Shown: positions 48,522-62,082 of the stretch, one piece after another
Layout of the letters: each line of letters starts with the position of its first letter
How positions within the stretch are numbered: the stretch's first letter is position 1
NCBI GenBank assembly: GCA_015501605.1
Contig: JADNRZ010000019.1
Span: 930,001-994,000 of the forward strand
Source: Panaeolus papilionaceus
Taxonomy: Eukaryota > Basidiomycota > Agaricomycetes > Agaricales
Direction: 5' to 3'
DNA: 64,000 nucleotides
Notes under the pieces: model-generated
Seen by the model: only the letters and a program-made list of their open reading frames with translations
What the model was told of the DNA's origin: nothing
The model's database searches: none
Program-made: the position numbers and the translations under genes

Positions 48522-48863
48522 TTAGCGTAGGCGTGCCCAGGTCCAAGACTCATTATTCGATTGCCCGCAGCAATGTAGACCGCCACCAGAGATGCATGTT
48601 CTCAAAACGCACTTTTGGTGGGAAAGTCGCGGACAACTAGGGCACTGGCACTCCGAACACACCACCTGTCCCTCACACGGCCTCCCACGCACATCGCATT
48701 GGACAAGGGTCTGACTTCGTGCCGCCAATCGATAAATTGCGCACTTGTTGCAGGAAATATGCAGTATACTCTTTTTATGTTTTATTAAAAAATTCCACTG
48801 GTTTCCCGGAGGCCTCGCCTTTGTTATATCACCGCAAATGTCGGTCATCATTCCATCGCGCAC
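48522..48863 (-). CDS. Cysteine-rich ORF, tentative zinc-binding fragment
   Basis: An ORF of 113 codons whose second half has Cys pairs resembling a zinc-binding module: CNKC, then CDVRGRPC, CSEC-QC-PSC, then HQKC and C-x-SGGG-x-HCC. Cysteines are too many and too regularly spaced to ignore, but there is no paralogue, no flanking exon and an unremarkable first half. It may be a real exon, a gene relic or chance. Confidence 0.22.
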   Translation of the reverse strand: MRDGMMTDICGDITKARPPGNQWNFLIKHKKSILHISCNKCAIYRLAARSQTLVQCDVRGRPCEGQVVCSECQCPSCPRLSHQKCVLRTCISGGGLHCCGQSNNESWTWARLR

Positions 48864-50767
48864 ATTGAAAGAAAACCACGCTCTCTTCGACTAGGGTTCA
48901 ATGGCAACTTCTAAGCCCTCAGCCACTGTCACAAAAATGGACAGGCAGTCAGACGGGGACCTTCAAAATTTGAGATCGTCGCCTAAGCTCAAGGAATTTG
49001 CAAAAATTGCTTGTCCAATAATTAATAATACAAGGAGGTTTACTGTTGGGTCTAAGCCCAAGTGCACACTGCAGACTCAGTGGGTAGATGAGAATGATGC
49101 CACTCATTTTTGAAATCATGGTCTCACACTGGCACCCTGTGCACCAATAATAGCGCAGTAATTTACCAGGTATAAGACTTGAAGCTTCGAAAATCAAAAG
49201 CGGCAGGTAATTGATACTGCAAGCAGTACGTCGCTGCAATCGCGACTGGGACTTGCCATATGGAACCAAACCTGCTCAATCTTCTTGTGAATTCCGACTA
49301 TCAGGTGCTTAATCAACATCTAGTATCTAGCTGAGCTTGCAAAAAATGTCAACTGACAGTTGAAATGCGAATAAGGTGTTTAGACGTCGCAAACCGGGAA
49401 CGGTGAAGCCGTTTGTGACCGTGGTCAGACGGAAACCACAGTCTCAAGTTTTTTTTACGTCGAAAGCGGAATTTGACAAGATATCGGATGGTGGTGCGCT
49501 TTTGCCGGACACGACACGAGAAAATATGCAGTCAAGCGTGCAATGTTATGCACTAGAATTATTTGTTGTTGACTTGATATGTATGTTAAGACATTATGGC
49601 TATGTACAACGAAAAAGGAGAACTCCAAAATGGTGGGAAGTGGTACATTGAAGCGAGTAGAACGAAGGATGAGGGAGGAAACGTCTTTAAAAGACTCGCT
49701 TGATCGCCCAAGATCAGGAAGAAATTATAGGGGTAATAATAATGTGATAGATTATGAGATGCAATAGTATGCATGGCTGATTAGGTGTTGGTTTGATACG
49801 GTACGATAAGTAAAGTAATCCGATGGATAAGTAATGCGGCAATGAGGCCAATGGAGCGAACCCATGAATGATGATGAGTAATGAACAAGGTAATAAGTAA
49901 GACGAACGAGAGGGACGAAAGGACATAAGAAGCGCGTCATCAAAGATCATGATTCATGCGATGAGTGTGAGGGCAAATTGTGTGGGTGTGAGAAGAAAAA
50001 CGATGAGCATGAGCAGCATGCGATGAGAAGCGGACACGATGGATAAAGAAAATAAAATCAAAGCATCCAAGAAACAAAGAAGCTTCGAGTAATGGTACAG
50101 ATGGGGCATTGTTCATAGCGAAGAATGAAGAGCGAAAGAAAAAAGACAAGCTGATGATAAACTAGTATGGGAGTCAATGCAACAGTGATGCGAAAAGTAC
50201 CAAGATGAAGGCGAAAGAGTATTGGAAGTGGCAGGCCACAGAGACCCATTAGCTAGGGCCTCAAGACCCAGGATGATTAAGAATAGCGAGCATAGATGAT
50301 GAGTTGAATAATTAAACATCCGTGATGTGGATGATGATAATAAGATGAGAGAGCGACCTTCGATGAGGTGTTGATGACGGTGGTGATCAGGGGCCTTGCC
50401 TCTGTGTGAACGACTGACGGAGAGGTTGGAGGGTAGAGTGGCGATGGAACCCCGTGTGAAGGTCAACACCAAGTGTACCTCAAGGCTTCAGGGTAGGAAG
50501 GGCTCGGGCTGGTTCAGCCTTGAACAAAACAACAGCGACTGACCATCGCGAGAACCCCGTCGAAATGGCCGTGCTTGGGATAAAATGACAAGCAGACATC
50601 TCGCTTACGTGTGGATCCGGAGAACATGGGACGATTTAGGATGGATGGACAGCTCGTTCAATGAACTGCTGTGCGAGGGAAAAAATAAGTGGAGATGAGA
50701 CTTGATGCCAGTGTTCTTTTGGGTGGTGGGTGGAAGTGTGTGCTGGATTGAGAGCGGACCGGGGAAT
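48864..50767. other. Gene-poor stretch, part 3
   Basis: Purine-rich on the plus strand (GA-, GATGA-type low complexity from 49650 to 50350), hence many open frames on the minus strand. Probably contains the 3' region of the zinc-finger gene. No gene supported. Confidence 0.4.
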
Positions 50768-51607
50768 TTACTGCTCGAAAGCGTATTCCACTGCAACTGA
50801 ACACGCTTCATTGGCTTGGGCGTCTCGACCGTGTTGGCGAAGGCTCTGCTCCGTGGGGAAGAAGGCGTCGCAGGCGGGGCATGAGTGCATTTGCAGTTCA
50901 CTGGAGGGGATACTGCGCGCAGACGATACACTGTGGGAGGAAGCTTGAGAGCGCGAACGTTTGGAGCTGTGAGACGACTGCAATAGGGGAGCAGAGTCAA
51001 TAAGCCTGGTTGTTAAATGAAGTATGAATTAAAACGTACGTTGCTGTCTTGATCGTCGACTTCAAATTCTTCGATCTCATCCAATTTGCGCTTGTGAGAT
51101 GATGCATCTATATGAACATAAATTGAGGTTTTAATTAGCAAAAATAGCGGTCAGGCGGCGGGTGAGGGAGTTAAAGAGACGAGCAGATAAAAAAAAATAC
51201 ACACCAAGGGGAGCATCCGAGAGTTCTCTCCACATAAGGATTCGCTTCATCGTACTTGAGAAGGCGTTGGAGTGACCGCTGGAGGTTGTTGATGACGTGC
51301 TTGCATCACCATCGCACACGTCCATCTCGTCGTCTGATGAACAGTAAGACTCGCACACAGACTCTTCCTCTTCCTCTTCTTCATCCTCCTCTTCCTCGTC
51401 GCATGATGATGATGTTGACGAATATGACGATGAACCCGCTGAGCTTGAATTTATGACGGACGAAATCCTTCTTGGGGGAGGTGGAGAGACTTCGACAAGC
51501 TCAATGACGGTGTGAGGCTGGCAGAGGTAGAGATTTCCATTTGAGATCTTGTTGTTCGAGCTGTTATTATGCACGAAAAGGTCGATGGGTTGAACGATGT
51601 CGAGCAT
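50768..51607 (-). CDS. Small acidic zinc-finger protein
   Basis: Exons 51607-51205, 51107-51040, 50977-50768; 226 aa. Residues ~50-110 contain a Ser run and an acidic block of about 15 consecutive Asp/Glu. A basic segment (SSHKRKLDEIEEFEVDDQ, then SSKRSRSQASSHS) follows, and the C-terminal finger is CPACDAFFPTEQSLRQHGRD with a further Cys in NEACSVAVEY, so it is a C2H2- or C2HC-type zinc finger. The layout (acidic region, nuclear-localisation-like basic patch, single finger) fits a nuclear regulator, but DNA binding by a single finger is not assured. The start is the first ATG of the frame, after a possible 5'-UTR intron acceptor (TTGCAG). The paired splice sites and unchanged frame support the model. 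Confidence 0.7.
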
Positions 51608-52356
51608 TGTGTTTCTGCAAGTGTTGGATATGATATCGATGATGGTTAAGGAGATGAGGATGAAAGGGAAAGGATATTTAAAGGTAAATAAGAGAAATAA
51701 GGAGAATGGGACGAGCAGAAAGTAGTTGAGTGTGGGGGAGAAATGCAAATGACAAAACCTGAGAACAGGTTCTTTTGTAGTCGGGCAGGGTATTGTGGGT
51801 TTCTGGTTGAACGGAGCGAAGGAAAGCGGACAAGAGAATGGTTGCAGGACTGCTGGCGTCAAGATCGATCACTCCCGATTTCTGCCATCAGATTAAATCG
51901 GGAGAAGGGATTTTCTCACCAAATCCTTGACACGTGAATCGAGATCCGCTTATCGGATAGAAATCATGGTGGGAGTCCACTGGTCCATGGTCCACCACCC
52001 AATCACCCGTTCCCAGGTCTTGGGACACCACACCAACAGAACCTCACGACCTTCATCCTTCTCTCACCCTACACATCTCCGTATGTTTATACTCACGTCG
52101 CCAAGCCCGACTCACACTTTGCACAGGAGCACACGACGTCCTCGAGACCGTCACCGTTTCCTCAATCCAAAAAAAGATTTCATCAACTGTACTTCCTCAT
52201 ATCATACTACGAATAGAGAAAAAATCAACAGTACCAGACCTAAAAGTGCTTTCATCAGACCTATCCAAATCTCACCCAGTCATCTGCTGCACACAAACCG
52301 TAGTACACATACACACAATACACACAATGTGCCTTGTCAGTCCACAACGACCGTTT
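51608..52356. other. Promoter region of the zinc-finger gene / MKT1 3' flank
   Basis: On the minus strand it is C/T-rich close to the zinc-finger start, as usual for basidiomycete core promoters. A stretch of CACACA-like repeats lies near 52300-52328. No gene supported. Confidence 0.45.
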
Positions 52357-55300
52357 TCACGGTCGCATCGGGGCAAGCCAAGCCTCAGCGGCCTCAAACT
52401 GGTCAATGAGTTCGCGCAACACAGCCCCTTCAGAATGCAGCTGTCTCATCGCGGCAAGTGCCTACAAATAACACAGACAACCCAAGTCAGCCCAGTCCAA
52501 AATTGAATTCAAAGACAAGCAGCAAGTCTCCGAAGAAACCCAGAATAAACCATATTCTACTCACCACGTCCCAAAACCTGAATCCTCTCTCAACCTCATT
52601 CTTCGGGAACTTGACTCCCGGGAATGTTTCTTCGCAAAGGTCAAGAGCCATTTCTTTTGCGACTTTCACGCCAGGTGCATTCGGATCGCGAACCCGTTGT
52701 CCGTTATTGATGTGGGTAAGCGCATCCAAGTAAACCTTTGCAAGTACTCCAAAGCCGGTGTTCACTTCAGTTTGGAAAGGAAGTGAAAGAGTGATGTCCA
52801 AAAGGTCATCACGGGCCCGGCGAGCGTCATTACGGAGGAGCATATTCAGCGATGTCACCTCAAGAAGAGTGCGAAGGGCTCGGGTGAGTGACCGAACAAA
52901 CGAATTGAAAACCAAAAGTTCACGCGATAGAGGAGCGGACCATGGTTGGGACTGCATAAGAGGAATAGAACAATTAATCAGCTTCCGGTCCACCACATTT
53001 CTGCATTGAAATGCAAATCAAATTCAGATGTCAGGACGAACCTTGAAATTGAGTGGAACAATACTGAGAACGCGCATCACCAACAACATAGATGATTTTT
53101 CCTCATCTGCAGGGCCAAAAAAAAACAAATAGAAGATGTTAGCCCACAGCTCACAAGAGTTTAGCGGGAATCAGCCACGAGGACACACAAAGAAATCAAC
53201 AATAACGAAAAGCGGAAAAAAAAAGGACTTGTGGGCCCTCTAATCACAAGAAAAATATCAAAAGGTCGAAATTCATCAGTCGGTATGGCTGAAACCAAAG
53301 TTACAGCCTCACCTCGCCTCCATCTCTAGAATAAGCCCACAAAGCAACTCCGGCCAAAACGCAAAGTATGAAAGCCAATAATTGATATATCAGCAGCAAA
53401 ATCAATCATGGCACTGCATATGCAAAAAAGGAGAATCGCAACCACCGAAAATACCCAAAAGGGCAAGAGAGTACACAAGGAAAATCGTGTCCTTGGAAAT
53501 CAAACTACTCACCGGTACCAAAACTGGGTCCACCACTAAACGCTCTGCCGCTCCACAGGTGTCCGTGCATGACGCCTGCTCTAACGAGTTCCAAGAACAG
53601 GTAAAGCGGATCTTGGAACTTGTCATTCACTCGCGCGAGCTTGATCGCGCCGTACATTGCACGTGCCAGAGGGGAGTGGACATGAGAATTGAGTAGGAAT
53701 CTTTATTGAGGGAGTCCGGCATCCAAATGTCGAATGTGGCGTGTGGCGTGACAGGGCATTTGTTGAAAGGTGATAAGAAAAATATAAAAAAGAAAGTTAG
53801 CATGCTTCGCATCCAATCATGAAAACAAAAATCAAGAATCCAATGAACAGAAGAGCGAAGAGAAAGGAGGTCGCATGAGAAGAAAAAAAAGCCGAAACAC
53901 GATAACAGAGCTAATGCAAGAAAGGAAATATCTAATCTAACATGGAGAATGAGTGGTGACCGAAAAACGACCATTCCATTCCCATGTGAGACCGCATCGA
54001 TGGTGTAAACTATGATGCTTGCTCGTTATGTGGTCCAATAAGAGATTACACCTTCCCTGGAGGTGGTGTAAAAAGCAGCCCAAAGCACTATTCATAGATG
54101 TTGTGCTGACAGCATTCGGTAATTCATTACCAATGCCCACTGACGCACATTACATAGCGTGTAATATGGACATAATGTAATCCGCTGGCCTCTCGGGACG
54201 AGAAGGCGAGCAAGCAACGGGCCAAAAATAGTCCGTTGACGAGGAAATGAATTTGAAACCAGCAAGAAAAAAAGATAGACGTATCACAGGCCAAGGAAAT
54301 AAAACTCACCCTCGTAGCTCAAGGAAGCGCCAAATAACATTGGCTACAACCTCATCCTTTTTCTCAAGTGGCGTGGTGCTTGTATTCTTGACTTTGGTGC
54401 GCGCAGCCAATCGTTCCACAGATGTGGCACCAAGACACAGAGAAAAGTCGATAGTCGAAGACTGCACATCAACACAGGAAGGCCCGCACCAGCCGAAGGA
54501 TTCGTTTTAAAACAGTAAAATGAACCACACCACCCAGGCCAAGCGGAAAAGAAGGGCATCCGGAACGAAGTAAGCACAAAATTAGAACAGCGCATCCAAA
54601 AAAAGTCATGACGGAAACAGGGAGGGGGAGAAGGATGTCGTTAGCTTTCGTTTTTTCCCAAGCGACAAGGACAAGAAAGGAGAAATAAAAAGCTTACATT
54701 TTGCCTCCTCAGCTCTTCTTCGACGACGGAATAGGGAACGTTCCATCCAGACACACGCTCAGCGAGCTGCGCCGTCTGCGGAGAATTATGCTGAACGGCC
54801 TTAGGTCCATGTGCGCTGGGTTGGTCAAACCAAAATACACCCTGGACCTTCTTGTTGCCCCAAAAGCTTTGAGTCACGCTGCTGATGAGTGCCAAAGCCG
54901 TAGCCCTCGGCCCAGTTTGGCCATCTGTGATGACCTCTTTGACAAATCGTTTATACTCCGTCGTCTCGCCGTTGTCCAAGGGCGGGTTCTCGATAATTTG
55001 TCCACTGGTGAGCCAGACGAGAGCCTGAGGTCCCATAAGGCCACGTGACAAATAAAAATAGATTTCATCTGGGAGGCGATTGGTGAAGATTTCATGCAAG
55101 TCTGAAGGGATGTCTGCTGCTGTTGGGTGATGGGGGTGGTGGTTGGAGTGACCTTGGCTTGCAGGGCCTGTGATGGCAAGCGGGAGGGGCATAACGGCAC
55201 CTTCCGAGGACAGGATGAGAGAATACTTGATCATAGAACGCGTACGGGCATAGTGGTCAGAGTATTGGATTGCCTTGACGGCTGGGTGATCCGCAAAAGC

Positions 55301-56271
55301 GGATACTGCTGCATGTCCGGACTTGTAGTACCTGACTAGGTCGACAGTCGCTTTTAGAGCCTGCTCGTGCACAGTGGGCGGGAAGGCAGGGGAGTGGTCA
55401 AATCCAACGAGAATACCAATATCCAAAAATTGATCCTCCGTTACGCCAAGCTCACCGATGAAGCTTCGCTTGGAGGTGAACTGGAAGGTGGGATTTACAG
55501 CAGTCAAATCCAGAGACGTGATTAGTTTGTCAACCCCTGGGTATAGAAGTGTATCGGTTGGCCCGTAAATGGCATGGATGTACGCCTTATGATGGCGTTG
55601 AAGATAAATCAACTACATAGAAGAACAGTTAGTGCATGGTCCCAGATGCTGATGAATAGAAAATAGGAAAGCGTCGGTATTAAGAACAATGTGGTGCGAC
55701 ATACCTGAGCCCATGCGACATATGGTGCGATGAGAAATTCGACATTCCTGTGTCTGAAGATTCTCAGAATCATTCTCCAAAGGTCCCACTGAGCGAAACT
55801 GCTCCGCCCTTCGAATAGCTTCGTTGCAGCATCCTCTTGACCTTGTTCATACTTGGTCCACGCGTCACGTCGATCCCTGCATGCCTCAATGTGTTCTGCG
55901 TGTTGATTTTGCTTCCAGCGTTTGTTAGGCAGAAGGCCTGGGAAGACAAATACAGGCTTGATACGCAACTTCTCCAAGACGCGCAAATCCGCTTCAATAC
56001 GGGTAGTGAGCGCTAAAGGAAGACCTCCTGTCGCAGCGAGCAGAGGTTCCCTCGACGGCGGGTTGTCTGTCAGTTGTTGCAAGTAGTAAGAAGCATCAAT
56101 CCCAAGCCGAGAGTCGGAGAGAACATTAAGAGGAAGAGTCTGGAGATGTTTTCGTTCAAGAAGGTAGTCTGCACAGAAAAATGAGGATTACACCAAAAAA
56201 AATCGGTTAGTTCTCTGTCAAAATCATGGTACTTTTCATCACGACATACTTTCAAGATGTTTTATAGGCAT
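52357..56271 (-). CDS. MKT1: Mkt1-like protein (XPG-nuclease fold, translation/mRNA regulator)
   Basis: Exons 56271-56250, 56168-55705, 55612-54698, 54461-54310, 53700-53513, 53106-53042, 52951-52565, 52461-52357; 765 aa in frame. The N-terminus (MPIKHLENYLLERK, then LGIDASYYLQQL, RIKPVFVFPGLLP, LIAPYVAWAQ) is the XPG-like PIN domain, and the C-terminal half (LYLFLELVRAGVMHGHLWSG, SRELLVFNSFVRSLTRALR, FPGVKFPKNEVERGFRFWDV) is the Mkt1 C-terminal domain. Yeast Mkt1 works with Pbp1 at P-bodies in post-transcriptional control and affects many stress and sporulation traits. Three introns are unusually long: 236, 609 and 406 bp, compared with 54-103 bp for the others. All donors are GT. Length matches the family. 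Confidence 0.9.
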
Positions 56272-59200
56272 TTGTAAGAATACTCGTCGACAATGAGGAC
56301 GGTGAGAAGGAATGTATGGTCTCTGCTGGTCGTTTCCAACAACGACGGTGCACACAAACCACCGTGTTGGATTCTGATTATGTAAGCTATGTGACCACAG
56401 GGCTGCACTGCAAGCTCAGGCCGCGATCAGAGGCTACATAGACTTTGACCAATAACCACAACATTTTGATCACTGCTTTACTCTGCTGCAATCAAAAAAT
56501 CTCTTATTGCACGTCAGGCCTAGTCAAATTTATGTCGTTTTTTGTGTTTCGCCTCCGTGTCGTCGTTCATCGTGCGGTCAATCGGAACGGGGCTCTATAA
56601 TAAGTTGCTGGTGAGAATAGTCAGTTGTTATATCAGTACTGCAACTCACATCTCCACTAGGAGAAGAACAAAGAGAAAGTTGGACGATATGCTTTTCATA
56701 TTGCTATCAATCACCCTGAGAACAGTGGGAGTCTGAAAACGTTCGTTGTGGTGTTGAATGGGCAACTCAGCTGACAATCGGAGGTGACCATGCCTGAACC
56801 AACCCGCAAACTGCTATCTTTGCTTCATAGCAAAGCTCCTACTGTATCTCAACTAGCCAATGAAGGAACTGTGCTTCTCCTCCGTCAACCCGTTTCAACT
56901 GACCCAAGAAGTTAAATTCCCAAGACGCACTGCGTCCACCAAGTCCCTGCTATTTGCACAGAAGATTAGGACACCCTAAATTGGATTCTACTGTGGTAAT
57001 AATGGCAACCTGTCTACTAGAGCTATATCGAACACGGTTCTCTTAGCTTGGGTCCACGATGCTACCGTTCCGGAGGTTACTTTATCATCTGACTAGTACG
57101 AGGATCACCTCCACTGGTGTCATCAATAGCCTCGAGATGTCGCGTCCAGCACATTGTGCACCTGTCTGTCGTTTCTTCTGGGAACTCTAGAGCAGCGCTA
57201 TCAATAGCTCGCAATTCTCAGCTCACTATTTCCTTGTTACTCGTCATCTAGTCGGTGAAATTTCGTCGAGTAGAAGTCCACATGTCTTGATAAACTCTCA
57301 AGCTCGTGGGGGTGGTATTCTTGTTGTTTCATTCACCGGTTTAACTCGACTTGTTACGTTGTGCTAGCCTGCGCTCGTTATAGCTCCTTCTCAGCTTAAG
57401 CCCGCATCTTTGGGCTGGCTACTGGAAACCTCGCTGATACCTCTGGTAACGCCGGACCCATGCTCGCATCCTATAATAACGGAAAACCCCATTCATTCTC
57501 GAGCGCAGAGTTGACGGCGCGCTTCTTTCGAATTTCTTTTTCAGCTTTCTCTGTGCTTGCAGGTTATCGGGTAATTTTTTACTTTCACAAAAAAGAATCT
57601 CAATGCTCATTTGCTGAAGCTATCTAATATGTGAGGCAGTCTATAATTAACCGGGGCTTGGCCTCGATCGTGGGGAAAGGGTTGTTGAGCATCTGCTTCT
57701 CGGCCATTGGTTGTTCCCTCACGATATCATCATGCTTGGTTGGTGCCACCGAGCTTTCGACGACATCGTGGAATCCTCAACTCCTGATTTGTATCACATG
57801 TCACCCTAGCACCGGATAGCTTCAACCACTGCTCAAAAAAATGCTGTTTTAGTGAAGCTCGGCCGTCTGACACTCTGATCCGGCCATGTGTTTCCTCTCG
57901 AAGACCGCTACATTAGCGAACCGCAAGAAACAACGGGTCTTGATGGACCAGTCGCTAGCGCTCATTCACCGCATTCACCGCACGCTACACAAAGCGAGAC
58001 TGTAACTCGTGTTATGGCCCTCCATCGTACCTTCCCCGTTGTTCTGTTGCGTCAGTGCGCTGGACGTCGGGATGTATATCAATTTGGGCCAGAATCACAA
58101 CATGATCATCGCCCTACGGTCCCGCAAGGTTTCAGGGCATCCTTGTCCGTGTGTGGAGATATGTGGCTGAATAAAATCTAGATAACACCATGCACAGGTA
58201 ATCAGGAGGGGAGAGGGTGCAGATTACACGAAGACAACGGAAGTGCCAACAATGTCAACCGTAGTCCCACACCTACAGATGGCGTCCTCTTCCACATCTA
58301 TCCAATGATTCAGTGGAACCCTGGTCACATTCCTATGTTGTGCTACCACTCGACATCTAGCCTTGGCGTGTAAAATAATCATTTCCTACCATGCGATGTT
58401 ACACTGACCACTTCTTTGATGACGATTTCAGAAGATTGAATACAACTTTATTTTAAGGGACATTTCTCTCACCTCTTGTCTTGATAACATACCTTGATGA
58501 ATGGGCCGCTCTTCAAAGCATGAGTCCTGTGACATGGTCCTGGGTAGTATCTGATATGCCGGTGTTCGAGCCCGTTTTTTGAGGTTGAAATGTTGATCAA
58601 GTGCATTGCCCCGGAAGATACGATGGAAGCACTGTCAGACAGAGTTTACGGAGTGTCAGATGCATTCATAAGCTAACAGCTATCAAACACCGTCGGGCAC
58701 GGGGCACAAGCAGAGTACAGAGATATTTCATTATCATAATCATCAGTACGTAGAACGCTGCTACGGCATGTCCATTCTGACGATCAGCTGAATGTATGGA
58801 GAGCAGCCAGACGATGTGTGTTGTCATCACTCGAACTGCGCAACAAAGACGGTACAGGTGTTTTCTGTCAATCGTAGATTACTACCGTAATATGGTAACG
58901 CTATCGTAGATTGTCAACAGTTTAACTTTCGTTCACCCTGCGGGCATATTTTACCCACCCCACATTTTCATTTCAAATGGGTGTCAAGTCTCAGTATGTC
59001 AAACGTGTTTATGTATGTGTTTGTGTGTATCTTTGAATTTCTTCCTGCGTCCTCCTTCCCCACTTTTTTTTCTTTTCCCGTAGAATCATTGAGACCCTTG
59101 GCAATAAGTAATCCAATCGAAGGCCTTCAGTCACCTGATCTCAGAAGGTCGCCACAAGGGTCTTATGACGATTTGCTCGCGAACCCATACATCCAGAATC

Positions 59201-62082
59201 CTCCTTCCCATTCCGACTCTCGCCTTTGTCTACAAATTACTCGATATGTACGTGTATAGTAGGATGAATTTTCCACACTACAACTGACACCAGGTCGAAG
59301 GCTTTATCATACTCAACCGGTCCACCCTGAAACCGCCGTCCAGTGTGAGAAGTTGGAACGCTCTGGTATCCGTCTCGCGGGGACTACAGATGTCAAGCAT
59401 TCATAAAGCCTTCAAAACATGGCAGCTCGTATACTTTTGAAGCGGGACATAATGAGTTTTCCCGCTTCGGTCTTAACCGATTTTTCAGGGTTCAGTAATC
59501 TGCCTTGGACTGGAGGTCTTCAAGGACCTAATGCCCACTGTCGACGTGATCTGATTTCCATCGAGGCACAGGTAACCGGTGACTAGCGACTGATTCTGAG
59601 ATTCAGACTCATATGCGACCTTGTCAGGTACTTGGAAGCATATCACCATGTCTGTAGCAGACATGCGCTCATACCGTGTCTTCGATCTGAATTTCCTTCG
59701 AACGTCAAGGAAAAACTGCTCGGTGCCTGTCAGGCATTCAGTTGAGCGACCAGGTGAGTATCAAAAAGCTAACAATCATGTTGGCGCATCCGGTGATTGA
59801 GCTACTGGCGAGGTATTTACACCAACAGTTACATTCATAATTGATATTAAACTCCGCTACATTAGACGCCAAGATCCCTGATGACAATCATGGCATCTGG
59901 CCTCCCACTCTTTGGCTTTAGAATGCGTACCACATTGAGGGATTTGAGCAGTCGGTAAATACTTGTGACTACGCGTAATATAATTCGTCGTCATTTTGAT
60001 AGAGCTTCGCAAGGATTAATCTAGCAATATGCATGTTATGCGGCTACTGCTTCCTTACTCGTCATAGCAGCGCATGGGTATTTTTACCCAAACTCAGTAC
60101 TCAGCACCCATAACTCAGCGTCACGATGAGGAAATTGATTGATTTAACTAAAACAGCGAAGCGAAATATAATACCATTACATGCTGAATTAAAGTTAGTA
60201 GGGTGCATTTAACCTATGCTAGCAACACTTGGCCCGCATGATAGTAGCCACCCAAGCAGACCTTCTTGTCGAAGGTCCATTGATTCAAGTTCACGGACTT
60301 CATTTCTCGACGTGCGACTATGAGGACGTTTAATGGCAGTACCGGGTCTTAGAATCTTATTCTGTGACGGCGAACAACCGGATGGTTTACCTGGGGCACT
60401 CACCTTGGCGGCCTTATCTCTGCTACATAGCACTTTGTAACATCAGTGCGTTGGAATTCGATTCAATCATTCAGACGTTGGACGGGAAGGCTCACAGCCC
60501 AAGTGTACCTTTTGCGCTTCCAATAATCGTGAACCACAAGATCGCTTTTCAAAGCACGTTCGATGCGACTTTGGTGCCCTTCTTGGTGCGCGGAGCCTCT
60601 CGAGACGTTCATGTACACTGGATGGCATGAAACCTGATACGGCTATGTACGTCTAAATCGGAACGGAAGGAAATAGCTTGAGACCTATTTACCAAAGTCA
60701 ACCGCACATTTTACCTCTATATGGCTGCTGGACTAGTGCCTGATCTTGCTCCTGTTGGTTTCACCACCCGGAAAATCGATGATGTCCCTGTTTATCTTTC
60801 CATATTTTTATGCATGTTACAGACAGAGGTTGGACGGTTACATAGGCTACCGCCGTGTTAAAGACAAACTCTCTAGACGAGATCTAGTCGTTGTTCTCTA
60901 CAGGGGAAGTGTCGAAGACTCGAACGGCGACGTAGTGGCGTACATAAATTAATTTATTTACCCCTGTTCTTGCCGGAGATATTGTGACAATTCTTTGGAC
61001 TCACAGTGCGGGGTAAGTTGAGGGTGGTCGTTTGAGCGGTCTGTTAGCCGTCTCTTGCGTACCTTGTACTTATGATATTCTAGATAAACCTATGAATAAG
61101 ATGCACTTTCTCGCGAGATGATGCGGCACCGACACACACAAGAATGATATTTCTTTTCACCCCTCTAATGCCATAGACGCCACTGGGAACCTGATATGTC
61201 GAGCTCGAAGCAATTTGTCTCCCGGACGTTGCGGCTCCGACAGAGGGGTTATATTTCCACAGGATTCCACCCCACTACTTCCATCACCGCCACTGAGAGC
61301 CTTCTGATACGTTGAGCGGCGCAGAATTACATGTCTTTTTGGTCTCTGCCTGCGGTAGAATCGCACATCCATTTTATTTGGGTGGGATTAATGTCAAATG
61401 TCCATCATACAGACAGGAGAGACAGGAATAGAACCGTTATAAGCTCAGACAGGAGGATACAGGATGACATTGACATGCATTTGTCAAATCCCTGAGGAGG
61501 TTGGGTGTACTCAGAAAATTATCGACGTCATTTTTAGACCAAGTCGACGGATGAATGATACAGGGAAGAATACGAGTGCTAATGTGTGTCTGCTCGCAGA
61601 AGAGTCCGCTTATTTCTACCTTCAGTTTCCTTCGAGTTATCGGGTACTGAGTTGAGTATAATTGGATGTCTTGTAATTGCACGACTCTGCTGAAATTGCA
61701 GGTCAATTTGGAGACCGTGTCGACTCTCCATTCGTGCGATTACAAATAATTCAACATCTAATTAGGCTTTCAATATATTAGATTGGAGCGATTGGCCGTC
61801 CGCATTCGTGACGAACCTTTCACTGGTATTCCTCTCGACGTTGTCTTTCTGTGACCTGGGACCTTGTTCAAGGACATTTCAGTGTGGTCGGCAAATACCG
61901 AATGTTCGGCAGATTCGGCACCGCGGCAGATTTGCTGACTCCAGGGTTGGTGTTGACAGGTTGAGCGGTGCGGCCACAGCCATCGAGCAGGGAACAACCA
62001 TGATGTCCTCACCCAAATTGTTGCACTGCGGCGGACCATCTTCATGACGATCTACTAGCTTGCTTATAATCACTTCTCAATC
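56272..62082. other. Gene-poor stretch between MKT1 and the amidase
   Basis: About 5.8 kb with no ORF over 100 codons and no recognisable exon. Short open frames at 57888-58181, 58981-59259, 60364-60630 and 61464-61706 show no domain, splice link or paralogue. It includes the MKT1 upstream region (56272-56700) and, just before 62083, the promoter of the amidase gene. Confidence 0.45.
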
